Of a stretch of DNA of 27,707 bases, positions 1 to 12,600 are shown one piece after another (the stretch's first letter is position 1; each line of letters starts with the position of its first letter). The stretch is from Apostichopus californicus. Lineage: Eukaryota; Echinodermata; Holothuroidea; Aspidochirotida; Stichopodidae. The notes under the pieces were generated by a model, which worked only from the letters and a program-made list of their open reading frames with translations, was not told the DNA's origin and ran no database searches. The DNA is taken from the NCBI GenBank assembly GCA_020650975.1, contig JAIPMN010001381.1:1-27707 (forward strand), read 5' to 3'. The translations under genes were made by a program, and so were the position numbers.

Positions 1-380
1 GGGAGAGGAAAGAGGGGGGGGGGGGTTAAGGAGTCTTGAGGGAAGGGAGAGTTTGTGAATGCACAGGGCAAAATTCTCCTTGTCTGTATGCAATTTAACT
101 AGCTGGGGAGTATGTTAGTAAATGTGAGTTTACTAAATTTCATCTTTTGAGATAAGTTCTTAACAGATCAGACTAGAGTTGGAGATGTTAACTAACGAAG
201 AGGAGAGGCTCCCTTTCATGATCTCCGGCAGCATGTTAAAACATTTGAAGATGGCATGTAACAATGATGCAGCTAATTAACATTAATTGTCACCTTTCAT
301 TTGAAACTGTCAAGAAAGTTTTGTCGATAGTTGCATCAAATGTTACTTAGGGCTCTTTCCTTGTTTAGACAAAGAAAGGT

Positions 381-550
381 CTGTTCGGCACAGGTGTCAA
401 AATGGAATGGAGCCCTTATAACATAATCAGTAGTAGCTACAGTATCTATTAAATGTTTTCATACTGGCTGTTCGGCACAGGTGTCACAATGGAATGGAGC
501 CCTTATAAAATAATCAGTAATAAGCTATCTATTAAATGTTATCATTCTGG
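381..550. repeat. Tandem duplication, ~87-bp unit, two copies
   Basis: Copy 1 (381-467) and copy 2 (468-550) both begin CTGTTCGGCACAGGTGTCA and run through aatggaatggagccctta, ataatcagta, ctatctattaaatgtt and ttctggct. Copy 2 is shorter by a few bases because of small indels around the agtagctac segment. Several substitutions separate the copies, so the duplication is not very recent. Confidence 0.85.
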
Positions 551-2705
551 CTGGAGGTTGATAAATCGCAATCATATTTTGGTTACTGAACAAATGCAAA
601 ATACTGGGTGAAGTGAACTTTGGTCCTTTGATGGGACATGTATCATAACCTCAGATAAGGTTATCTTATTCTTAAGAAGGGCACATTCCATGACTACCTA
701 ACAGTTAAGTCACCTGGGTAGGTTCCTTTTATTGTCATGTGAGTCATATCCTTCACACAATGTAATCTCCAAGAAATACCATAGCTTTGAATCAAAAATT
801 TGTGGGTGGATAAAGAACTTCCTTGTTGTTCCAACCCACCTCCCATATCTCCTGGCAGGACTTTAGCTTGAAATAGAAAGTATGGAGGAGGCCAATTCTT
901 GAGTGTTGATTAATTTGGCAAAATATTGTTTGATTGAAAGTGCTTATTTACTAAATAGGCATGTTTTTTAGCATCTCAAGCAGATGAGTCAACCTTTATT
1001 TCGTGTCAGAATCTTGAAAATTTAGTTAGTTTCTTCTAAATATAAGTTGGACAGGTGGACCGTTCCTGGTAAAGTAAAACCTTGTTTGCCAGAAGTGAAG
1101 TGTTTTTATCTCAATCTAAGAGCTTCACAAGCATCTTTAGTTTCAGTGTACCTTCTAAGGCTTTTAACCTGCATCCGATGAGTTGGTAAATCGACACCTA
1201 GTTACTGTACATACCCAACCCTGACAGTCTTTCATACATTGGTTTCAATGACAATCTAACATGTTTTATATCAATAGTACTTCTTGCATTTTCAGAAAGT
1301 GGTATCTTGTGGTGGTGGTCTATAAAGTTAATCATCAAATGTGTTCAAAACTATACGTTTTGATTGGCTACAGTTCCACATATGAGCCTTAAGAATTTGA
1401 AACATGAAGCACAATGTCCAGTATTACAATCATGAGAGGTAATAATACTATCAAACCATTGGCATGGATCATACACTCTGAGAATATACTGCAAGATTCA
1501 GTGTCCTTTTCCCAGTTCTTTAAATCATTCCATATCCTTCTACCTACAAATTGTGAGAAATGTTTTGTTTTGTTTATTTCATCTCGAGAGAAGTTTGAGA
1601 GGTTTCAGCTGTGTCTGAAGATGTAGGACTCTGTCTCTGCATATTAATCTGAGATGAAGTTGTTGATGAGATGGAAGTCATCAAAATCACAGTTTTCTTT
1701 CAATGTCAGGGACTGAGAGTTGATATTTGTCATGTCCTAATGAGTGGGTGCTCTGATAGTAACTGTAGAACAAAACACCAAGCTAGTCTCAAGGTTTCAT
1801 TTGATCAAGTTTTGGTTTCCTTTGGCAATAAACTTCAAGATATCTCTTCCTGCTGTTGTCACTAGAAATATGTCACACACTGAAGGTCACTGAAAGTGAA
1901 AAGGAGTGAATACTGTGGAAGTCTTCTCAACGCTGGTATATGCATATATACTACTTTCATTTGTTAATGCAAGGAGAGCAATGAGATGTAAGAACAACCA
2001 TCTGGACTTCATCTGCTAAAGATGCCTATGAGGAAAAACTTCCTACCAGAGCATAATAAAAGGTTAACTCCATAGGACATAATACTGTGAGGTGTCTCAG
2101 GGGTTTCCTTTCAGACCATCCTCACCTCATCCGCACCCTTTGTGCCACCCCATGCTCCATACCTACACAGTTCTGTCAATAAACAGGTTGGAATTATTAT
2201 TTTGATAGGTGAATATGACAGGGCATCGACACCCAGGCTAGTTCTTTTAACTGAGTGGCTAACACTCATGAGACCTATGCAGTTGTCCTGTACATCCATC
2301 AGTTACCTTCAGGCTGCAGAGAGGGGGTGGCTGTATTGTAAACTCTGAGGTCAATAGGTTGTGCGTAAAAGTTCACCAATTGAATTATAATAGATTGTAA
2401 ACTGAAACTGATGCAATGAATAGAAAATGGTCTGCTAGGTGACAATGGCTCTTATTGAAGCCAAACAGGAGGTGTATGTACTTCTTCTGTATAAGTCATT
2501 ACTAGTTGAGCGAATGGAAATTTAGTTTGGTGATGTACTGTAGGTAGTACTACAAAATGAACCTTGTGTCTTTTACACATCATGTTAAATGTTCATGTGT
2601 TAAAGCTGAATGCCGTGTTTGGTTGTAAGGTTCTGTCACTCTGACAGAGCTGTGTGAGATTTCACACATAATTGGACACCTCTCAGTCTAAGTGGTCACA
2701 ACTAG

Positions 2706-2953
2706 TATGTATGTATTTTTTTAGATCCTCCTGCAACTTGCAAGCAGGAACTCGCGAAGAAGCCTCATTGGCTTATCAAAGCCGCAAGCTGACCGAAGTC
2801 AGTCTCTTACATTCACATTCAACGTCCATGATTATGAATTGTTAATTGTCAACAACTCTGTAACTGGACGACATACATTAATCTGGGAGTGACTCGAACC
2901 GGGGACCTTATGATTGAAAGGCACCGGCGTCAACCACTGAGCTAACACTCCTA
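2706..2953 (-). mobile_element. tRNA-derived SINE, minus strand
   Basis: Read on the minus strand, the element begins with a tRNA-like head at 2952-2885. This carries an A-box-like TTAGCTCAGTGG (2945-2934), a perfect B-box-like GGTTCGAGTC (2900-2891) and potentially paired ends (GGAGTG/CACTCC). The D arm is degenerate and the anticodon loop is one base too long, so it is not a functional tRNA. The body continues ~165 bp and ends in a run of A with an ATAC-type simple tail (ATACATACATAC at 2706-2717, minus strand). This layout of Pol III promoter head, unrelated body and simple tail is that of a SINE. No clear target duplication was found. Confidence 0.75.
2885..2952 (-). promoter_or_regulatory. 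Internal Pol III promoter (A and B boxes) of the SINE
   Basis: On the minus strand the A-box-like sequence is at 2945-2934 and the B-box GGTTCGAGTC at 2900-2891. The spacing of about 33 bases between them is that of a tRNA gene without an intron. The B box is a perfect consensus match. Confidence 0.65.
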
Positions 2954-3501
2954 AGTGAGCTGCTTATGATGAGTGTGAGGTATTAACCTAACAGCTTAGT
3001 CAAATATGAAAGAAACTTTGTGTCCAGCAACTTTATGGGGGTGCTTTATTAAATTGCATTCACAGACCTATGGAGTTAATGCCAAGTTTCATTATACCTT
3101 GTGCAGTTTTGGTTGGTGGACCAAGGTACCAAATAATGTGTTAAGATATATGTTATCTTTCATTTAATGGCCATGTATGGTACTCATACAGTAGGTTGTA
3201 GCAATGCAAAGTACAGCTTAGGTGATCTTTTCTTATTGTGTGACTGAATGTGTTGCTCAAGCTAATGTTTCATAGTCTGTTAGTTTTACTCATTAATGAA
3301 ATGTTACTTAGGATGAGTCAGTTCATATGAATATTTTCTTTTCATAGGTGCAGAGAGAAGCAATTCTGTACTGTCCACAAGCCAAATCTTGAAAATGTAA
3401 TATGCAATATGAGTCAATGGTAAAGTTAGATAATGTTGATGTAAGCAGTTTCCTAATGTAGCAACTGTTTATTCTCAAGGGTTTTCTTTTGAATTTTGCA
3501 G

Positions 3502-3627
3502 CTGCAAGCCAGCTTAAGAGGTGACTCTCCCACAGAGAATGATGGACCAGAGGGTCAGGATGACATCGATAAAGCCCTCAACAGTCTGCAAGTTACCCTG
3601 GAGGGGACAACCATGAACCCTGGGCAG
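3502..3627 (+). CDS. FERMT2: Kindlin exon A: F2 segment and acidic linker before the PH domain
   Basis: This exon has 42 complete codons between an acceptor (ttttgcag) and a donor (cag|gtaaga), phase 0 on both sides. It starts [15 protein letters not shown] and continues through an acidic stretch to [18 protein letters not shown]. The VTLEG block is the conserved segment just before the kindlin PH domain, and the acidic, poorly conserved stretch before it is the loop leading from F2 into the PH insertion. It is the first kindlin exon seen in the window. The preceding exon should encode the F2 region rich in W and E, and I could not find it in 1-3490. Confidence 0.85.
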
Positions 3628-6600
3628 GTAAGAACTATGCACCCTATCGGTAGAGTGTATCTTTGCAGCATAACCCTAATGTATCCTGGTTTCCAAAAAT
3701 GCATTGCTTCTTCACAGGTTTTGTTGAAAGCTCATTATGCAAGTAGTCCATTGTATAGAGGTAATTTGTCAATTTTGGACTGAAGAAGTGAAGAGCTGAT
3801 TGGATAGCATTTTTTGAAGTTTAAGAGTCTTTAGCCAAAGAGCACAGTTCCCCTGGTGTGTCATGCTTTTCAGTAATTTAGTCTTGGGAGTGGATGACTG
3901 AATGAACACACCTAGCTCCTAAATATTTGCAGAGTTGGTGGTTGCTAGGTTCCAGTATTTTGTTTTCCTTTTTAAGATTTGTGGTTAAAATTGACTATCC
4001 CCAATAACTTCCTATTTGAGCTATCTAAACTTCATGCAATGTTTATGTTTAGAGTAATTAGTATCATATTTTACACTATGTAAGCCCAAGTGTATATAGC
4101 TTAAATAAACAGCAGGCAACCTTCCCCTATTCTCTATAAACAAATTTCAGTTTGAGTTTATTACTTCTTCATATTACTTATGGAAAAGGGTCTCTTTCGA
4201 TATGTTACCCCACGTGGATTGTTTGTAGTCTCTGTCCATTCATTGGAGGAAATGAACTGCTGCTTTTCTTGTGTATCTGTATTATGTGTGACATTAAATG
4301 GTCTTCACGGTTGCAGTCGAATATTCCTGCTAGAGAAATGTCCAAAAAGTTTCACTTTGTTATCAAACTCCAAACTAGCATCTCACACACACTGTATATT
4401 CCTTCCAGTGTTGAAGCTATATCTAACACTCCTGACTGTCTGGGAAAATATTGGAGGGTCAGAACTTGAAAGATTCCTTTTCTATAAAAGTTGTTACTTT
4501 AAGAGTCAATACTGGTAATCCTTTTAGTGTTCATATTGTCATTCCAGGCCTAAACTGGGAGTTTCAGATTCAGACAGCATACTAATGCAGCCTCTATCGA
4601 AAGTCATTAGTTTTTTGCTCTCATTTCTAAATTTGACAATCTTGTTTCCTCGGATCTGCAATCTGTCAGAAAGTCCAATTTTGTCTTGATCTTATTTGCG
4701 GAGTGTAAACATCATCATTTTCTCCAGCTCAATAAGTTTATTGATGGTCTCTTACATTGCACCCTGGGAACATCAAACATTGTGAGGCTCTGCTATATTT
4801 AGAGAACAAATAATTAAAATTCTGAATTCTCTGTTTCTTGTTCGGGGATGCCAAGCACTTGTCTTTGTTAGAGCACTTCATGGATTAAGGTAGAGGAATA
4901 GCGTTTGATCGAGTGGACAATTGCCAAAACTAGTGTTTGATCGAGGTATAAAAGTGTATTTGGAAATTGTATGGGACTACCAATTTTAGATTTGGTTTAT
5001 TTGCAGTTATCTGCAGCGACTGCCTCTCCTCTTTGGCATGATAATTGTTCGGTATGGCTGAACTTATTAAATTAGTTATTAAATGTATATTGACACTGCT
5101 CAGATCATTTGCTTAATATATGCATGCCCTGGATTTCCAACAACAAAAATTCTGTCGCTGAGATTGTCTCACCAAACTTATTTTGCTTTAGAAAACAATC
5201 CATTTGCCAAACTGTGCCTAGCATTTAGTGTTTTCTTACTATACCTACATCAAATCTTGATGGATGATTGGTTGTAGGATGGAGGGTAGTAAGTCACATT
5301 AAGTGTCTTAATACTGAAATACTAGTTTCAACTGGTCCATAGTGCTTATCTAATTTCTGTACCTGTAGGACCAGCCATCCCCACATTCTATGTGACATTT
5401 GTTAATGTTATTGGATAAATACTGGTTCTTGGCTCAGCACTAATCCTACTGCAGCAGCTTGTTGCGGTCATGTTTTCTACGATCAGTTGTATTTAATGTA
5501 TATTATCATACTTCCTGTCCTCATAATGTAATACCTCAAAATTCTTCATAAAAATTCAGATTTATTTATCCTTTTGCTGTCCTCCTCTGCTTGCTTTATC
5601 CTTCATTACCTACTTTATATGTTTTACTTGTTTACCTCACCCTGAAATATTCAAACTTCAATATTAGTCTTAATTATTGGCCACCATTTTATATTGATCG
5701 CAAATATTAAACATATTGATATATTTTTTCTTCTTCATTGACAGAGTGACATTACATCTGTACCAGAGCTTAACGACAGTCTGAAATTTTTCAGGTAAGT
5801 TGTATACTTTCTGGCCATAGACTCAGGCTGGAGAAGCAGTCTCTAATTACAAATAACCACATTCAGTGGATACATACCCTCCTCAGTATAACTGCAAATG
5901 TGGAAATAAAAATAAAAAATGGATTTGCATATCTCCCATCACAGTGCATTCCTTCAAAGTGAAAAGTAGGTAACTTTTGTGGGAGAATGCACCTCGTATG
6001 AACCAAAGCTCAGGCTTTTCTTAGAACATCGTATAGTTTGCAGCAGTCAAAGCCTCAAAGGTAGGTTTAAAGTTAACTACAATATTACAGCGGACGTCAT
6101 TGACAGTATTGAGTGTTGATAAAATTCACCATGTATTCACCAGTGTATTGTTTGGAGCAAGGAGTGAACGCTAATGTGTTTTGGTCCCTAATCACCTACC
6201 CATATCCATTTAACTTAAGCACTCTCTACAAAAAGTGGTATAATGGGGGCAGTAGATAGGAAGTGACTGATAGTTTAAAAAGACAGTGCTAGATAGTTAA
6301 CTATGACACGGTAGAGTGCATTTATGTAGTACCGAGGTAGGTAAGTGGATCACTGTTAAATTGATCCAAGACAGTCAATTTTAGGATTATGCATAGAGCT
6401 ACCAGATTTTCCTTTTCCTTGTTAACATGTGAAAACATTCTACCAGGTAACTTTATATATCAATCTCAGGATATCTTTGATATGAAATGAAATGAATTCA
6501 TGATCTAAAAAAATTGGAAGCTGTCATGAACCATCTGTGTCCACTGTCTTGTTTGCAAGATGACTCCTATCAAAAGTCTTCCCCCCCCCCAAAAAAAAGA

Positions 6601-9600
6601 TGTGAAGGGTGAACTGTTTGCTTTCAAATACCATGTTGTTCTGTATGATGTATTACTAGGTGACAGGGAAAGTTTGCTCAGTTTCCTAGATGACATTGTG
6701 AGCCATGTTGATTGAGTGTGAAGAATAACACATTCTAAATATGGTACCTTGAATTGCCCCCTATTTACATGAAGACGAAATGAAACAGACCACCAAACGT
6801 TTCTTATGGGGAATTGTTAAATCAGAAGAAGTATGGTTGTCGCTGTTTGTTTATCGTAAATGATCTAGTGCTGGTTGTTAGCTTGCTCTTCTTATGTGAT
6901 CATATTATAATATTTTCTTAATCACGCTGAACAGGGTAGGCACACTAGCATTGTGATTAAGACTTACCAGCATGAGCAGATATGCTTTCCAGATAAGGTT
7001 ACAATGTAAATTTCCAGCTAAAAGCTCTACAGTAATACTGCAACCAATGAAGTGGTTATAAATCAGGCATTCAGCTCTCTCTCTCTTTTAGTGCAGTGAT
7101 TTATGTATATGTAAAAAATAAATGGAAAACTGACTGAGACCACTCATGAATATGTTTACGGTTCAGCTTATATGCAGGATAAGGGGGGTAGGCCCATTTG
7201 AGTTATCTGTATTATGGCATCAAATATATGTTTCTTTAATACTCAATCTCAATATGGTAATGTCGTACTAACATTGTGAAAGATACCATGTGTTGTACTT
7301 TATGAGTCTAAGGGCTAATTAGATGAAACTCTTTCCATCCTTGCCAAAGACAAATCTTATTCCTTGGGTAATTTTAATTGAAAAAGGACAACATTTTGGT
7401 GTTCAGTTGGAAATTGGTCATGCATATTTGTGTACAGTGGCTCTCTCTCCATACACACAAATGAAGTTGTCTGTTCCACTTTTTCACACATTCGTATCAG
7501 TCTCTCTCTCCTGCTATTCTTTTTATTACCTACAATGGAACCATTGAAAATGCCACCCATAGTGCATACCACTGCTTAACATAGCTACACGAGTAAAACC
7601 TTGCCGGTATTACAAATCAGTTGCCAAAGATTTCACTACAGACATACGACAAAACGAGTGTGGAGATTAACATCATCAACTATTGCATTAACCTAGTTTT
7701 ACCCATCGGGGAAACAGTCATTAACCAGACATCAAGTTTGGTATGTCTAATTTAGTTTCATTCATTTGAAACCTATAATCTTTCCATTTGGAATTCTTTC
7801 TCTTTGACAAGGCATTGGATTAGGTATGGCTGATAGTTTAAACTAGTATAAATATTTTATCTGCGTGCTAGTGTCTCGGGAATTGTGACCAGTGGCTAAG
7901 TGGATAATATAAACATTAAGTTGCAGTTTGCAATAGACCAGAGGTGTTAATTTAGCGTGTCTGTTCACAAGCAATATGAAAAATTACCATTCAAGAAGTT
8001 TTTACCTTGACTTTCATATTCACTGAATGAGGATATTTGCAGTGTATTTTAAAAGAGTCTGTGATCCATTTGTTTGTCTCAAGTAAGGTTCTTAGCATAG
8101 ATATAACTTCACATAAATTCAACTACATTGACTTTCTTGTTTTTCTTTCCCGCTTGTGCCCAACAATTGAAGGCACACACTTGCCCATTATGCTGTCACT
8201 AATAATCTTCAACTGTCATTCACTATGTAGATACCAACAGTTCATATTTGCATTGCCCCACATGAGGGCGTTAGTGTGATACAATGCAGGCTAGTGATAA
8301 ATTAGCCACTTGTGTGTTACATGTAGCTCAGAGCATGTTCCATATGTGTTCATGTTTACCAGGTTTAATCTTATTGTCAAAGCTGTCTCTTTTTCTCCAT
8401 GTTTTGTCATCTGTGACTTTGCAGTTTAAATGTCAAGTTTCTTGCAAATCGTATGTAAGTACTTGTAACATGCATCAATATACTGTATGTAGTGATGGGA
8501 ACGGGAACCTGCGATACCGGACATAAATTACTACACCATCCAAGCCCATTAATATCTGGTCCTTAAAATTGCAATTGCTATCAAAAAATTCACCATCCTA
8601 GTTCTCAATGTTCAGATACATTTTAATTCAATTTAATGCAAAGGAGAAAGTATTTGTATTCTCCTGTAATGTCATCGTTTTGTTGATATTTCCTTCCCTC
8701 TTGATGATGATATAAGTGTTCTTAAGCACATAGTTTAGGTCATGCTATGTGTATACTGTAGTCTGCAAATTTCCCAACTAATCTAAAAGTAACCTTAAGC
8801 TTTGAGCTGCGTGTTGCCGAGAGGACAGGTTGTATATACATGGACATCCCTATTGTAAGTTTATTGGTGTGGTACCAGTTAAGTGCCAAAACTTGGGCAC
8901 TAAATTGGACAGGGGGTTGAAAATATCACAGGTGTTTTTTTTTTTGTGATATACAATAGTAGTTAACATAGGTTGCTTATATATACTTTGCAGAACAAAT
9001 GAGGTATAACAGATAACAACCACCAGTTGGTCATAGTATTACGATACACACATAACTGTGCATATAGTGTAACATCAGGCTTTTGATATCGGTATAGTAC
9101 ATTTCAAAGAGTCATGAACGCAGAACCCAGGGGACAGACCAAAAACAGGAACCCGGTAGCAAGTGTTTGGACTGTTCCCATCACTTATCTTAAAGCACCT
9201 TGTCCCATTTATAAACTACATCTTTCTTACTATCCTGCTTGCATGTCACCTGATGTTATCTTGCTTTCATAGTATGACCTGAAAGATTTAATCACGAATG
9301 TCGCCATGCCAACCACATGTAGCTTTCTTGAGTATTTCTCCAAGTGTATGAACAGATGAAAAAGGGTCAGCGATTCATTTGTACAGTCTGCATATTTGGC
9401 AGCATGAGTATTCTGTAAAAGAAATCATGTAGAGTCAAGATAATCCTCTTTAAAGTCAACTTTACATAGCCTGTGTTTGCATGGTAAACTATTGAATGAT
9501 TCAACTCATAGAAAGCATTGAAATTATTTGGTTGTCATTTGACATATTTGTGAGATAAATCTTCAATATCCATATTCATTTGCATGGTGGGAGAAAATTG

Positions 9601-12600
9601 TTATACTCTTATTATTTTGTAGTTAGCTTTGAAGTAATGCCATTTGTAACCTTCTGTACCCTTATGTCTGTTAAATTTGTTAATATCTTACTTTTGTCTT
9701 TTCACAGGCCGAAAAAGTTTACCCTGAAGAGCATGAAGCGTGGTTACTTTATCTTCCGAGACACACACTTGACACAGTACAAGAGTTCAGATGACACCTC
9801 TGGCACCCCTGTGCAGAAACTAAACTTGAAAGGTGAGTAGAGCGTATGAGCGACGGTGCACCGAGCAATTCAAGGACTCGCCAGTCAATAATCACAGCCA
9901 CCTCTACGGTTGTAAACTTCAACACACAGAAATATACATGTCTCTACTACTGTAGAGAGATTTATGAATGGCAAGTCACAGTCCTGGTTATCATGGACTT
10001 GACAAATCTCACTACTGGATCTGCGTCCCCGGAAAATATAATAAAACACAGGATGTCTTCTACTCATAATAAAAAAGAACAAATTTAATCAAACTAACTT
10101 TGTAATGATGTGTCCTATAAGGATGATACACTTGTGACTTGTTTGGAATTGATTGACAAAGCGTTGATGAACGTTTGTTGGAAATATGGAGACTCTTTAT
10201 GAGCTGTAGGGATGGTTTGCTTCATATTGAGACCGCAGCTCTTATGTGCTTTTTTAGCATTTAAAAGTGGTGGCTATGGAAGGCTCACTGAAAGAAATGC
10301 CTGGCTTTTTCTTTCTCAGCTTAATTGCATCATAATTAATTTAAACAGCCACAGTCTTGCAAAAACCCTTGCCCTCCAGTTCAAGTGTCTTTGATGAAAA
10401 TTTTGGTGGAGGGTTCATGGATGAAACTGCTCGTCAAAGACATTGCAATACTGTAATTACTTTCTATGTGACTGCTTCATTGTGTATTTAATAACCATTT
10501 GTATTCTTCTTCTCCCCAGGATGTGAAGTCTCCCCGGACGTGAATATTTCTGGAGGAAAGTTTGGGATCAAACTTCTGGCTGAAGGTCAGACTGAATTGT
10601 GGCTTCGTTGTGATACTGTAAGTAATATGGTTGGACGCCTGGCTTACACATGCTTTACACTTGGTTCAATCTTTGTAACATTAAAGATATTTCATCACTC
10701 ACACAGATTAATTTTTATGTATCGACACTTGGTTCTCATTTTAACCATATAATAGGATGTTTACCAGTAAATTGTTTTATCTGTATATTCTTATGTCGTG
10801 GTCAGGTGCACTAACTGATTTACCTGTATATAGTTTACTCTGCAACTGTTTGAAGACATCCTTGAAATGAACTTATTGAATGGTTTGATTTTGCCTTAAA
10901 AAAAAACCTGCACAAAAACAGCAATTTGTGTTATCAGCAAAAAATGTTCCAAGAATAGATTTGGACCAGCTGCATACACTTAAAATAATATAAAATTGTA
11001 TGAAGTCAGTTCCAACCCTGGGGTGAAAACATTGCCCTTCTTTGTTGTATAGATCAATATGCCACATCGTATCATATTAACTCTACTGAGTTTCTGTTTA
11101 TACCTATGTTTAAGCAATCACATAGCTTTGAGACACTGTTGCCCCAAGCTCTTCTCCTCACATACTGTCTTCTAACTCAAGCAAATGAATGCAGTGTAAA
11201 CTTACATTTCATGGCTTCACCTTTCCCATGATTTGAGGTATTTTTAAAAGGTTTGTGCTACAATCTCTCAAAGTGCTGATGGGTTAATGTAATGTTGGTT
11301 TTTATTTGCCCATTGTTATGATGTAATGCCTTCTAGCTGCTTGTCCATAAGTTAAATCTGAGTATTAGGCCTGAGCAAAGAGAGCGACGATATCACAGAC
11401 TGAAATTGATTATGTCAAGTGCTACTTATGAAAAACTTTGATCGCTTCTAGGATTGTAAGTGACTAGACTCTTTATTGTTCCTTATTCAGGCTGAACAAT
11501 ATTCAAAGTGGATGGCTGCCTGTCGTCTTGCCTCCAAGGGTAAGACCATGGCCGACAGTACCTACAACACAGAGCTTCAGAGTATCCAAGCATTCCTAGC
11601 AATGCAACAGGGGTCTCATAATTCAGTGACACCGACTATGCCCAGTGATGTCCCTGACTTCCAGCCAGAGAGCTTTGTCTCCCAACGTTACTTGAAGAAA
11701 TACAAACGCAGTCAGGTGAGATAACCTTGTACTGGGATGTATGAAGATAGCTGCGTTGTCCACTCGTACTTGAAAGAGACTTAACAAATAGCAACAAATC
11801 ATGAGGAAGTACAGACGAAGCTTCACATCTAACTGTTGTAAAGCAGGGCAAACAACTCTGTGTGATGGCGAGGGCATGTATAACTCTGTGTGTGTGTGTA
11901 TGTACTGTGTGTGTGTGTGTGCATGTATAGGTGTGTGTGTGTATGTGATGATGCCCTGCCTTGCAGATACGATAAAGCAAAAGTAGGTCGATAGCCATTC
12001 CTCCCAACCCAACCACCGTGCACATCTATTTACTCTACAGTCTCACGCAGTTGAGACCATTTCTTATACACTGTACCTTCATGTCAGGCTTGGAAGCACT
12101 TATACTGACAGTATGAGCAGTATGATTATCCTTCTGTTAGAACTGTTAATACTGTCAGTAAGGGGTGCTTCAAAGCATTATATAAGAGCACAGTTAAGAG
12201 TGGTATTAGCAGAAATTTGTTATACTGACAGTATGAGCAGTATGATTATCTTTCTGTTAGAACTGTTAATACTGTCAGTAAGGGGTGCTTCAAAGCATTA
12301 TATAAGAGCACAGTTTAGAGTGGTATTAGCAGAAATTTGTGCCAATTGGCTCTCCACCCCTTCATGACGTGCTGGTTGTTCTACATTCGTTATTCAGATG
12401 ATACGCAGTGTAAGAGTTTAATTTAATGGATTTGCTCTTCTTGATTTTTATGCCAATCGGTCATGTGTTTTATTTCTTTACTCTCTTAACTTGTTCCTAG
12501 ATTGCTACCAAGATACTGGAGGCACACGGTAGTGTCAGAATTCAAACGACCAGTCAGTCCAAGATGAGCTTCATCCGGGCGTGGCAGGCTCTGCCAGAGT

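Larger units (their letters stand above)
1..3501 (+). other. Kindlin intron (5' part outside window) with repeats
   Basis: No exon is recognised here. It should be the intron preceding exon A. It begins with a purine/G-rich tract (1-30) and contains an ~87-bp tandem duplication (381-550) and a minus-strand tRNA-derived SINE (2706-2953). Short open frames near 1414, 1671 and 2111-2348 have no family resemblance and overlap on opposite strands. The upstream kindlin F2 exon was looked for and not seen. Confidence 0.6.
11716..12500 (+). other. Kindlin intron E-F
   Basis: A 785-bp GT-AG intron (gtgaga...cctag) holding a TG microsatellite and a recent 120-bp tandem duplication. The CA/TG tract makes open frames on the minus strand (11623-12025) rich in His-Thr repeats; these are artefacts of low complexity. 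Confidence 0.85.

Noticed and set aside
2885-2952. Functional tRNA gene on the minus strand
   Set aside because: A and B boxes are good, but the D arm does not pair well and the anticodon loop is wrong in length; the attached body and simple tail fit a SINE.
4152-4518. Two overlapping open frames in a kindlin intron
   Set aside because: They overlap in different frames, have skewed composition and no recognisable domain; there are no splice sites or neighbours to support them.
11623-12025. Minus-strand open frames of ~129 codons with His-Thr repeats
   Set aside because: The low-complexity CA/TG microsatellite and the antisense of exon E produce them; no protein family resemblance.
12113-12367. 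Open frame with a repeated 40-residue unit
   Set aside because: It exists only because a 120-bp non-coding unit divisible by three is tandemly duplicated inside an intron.
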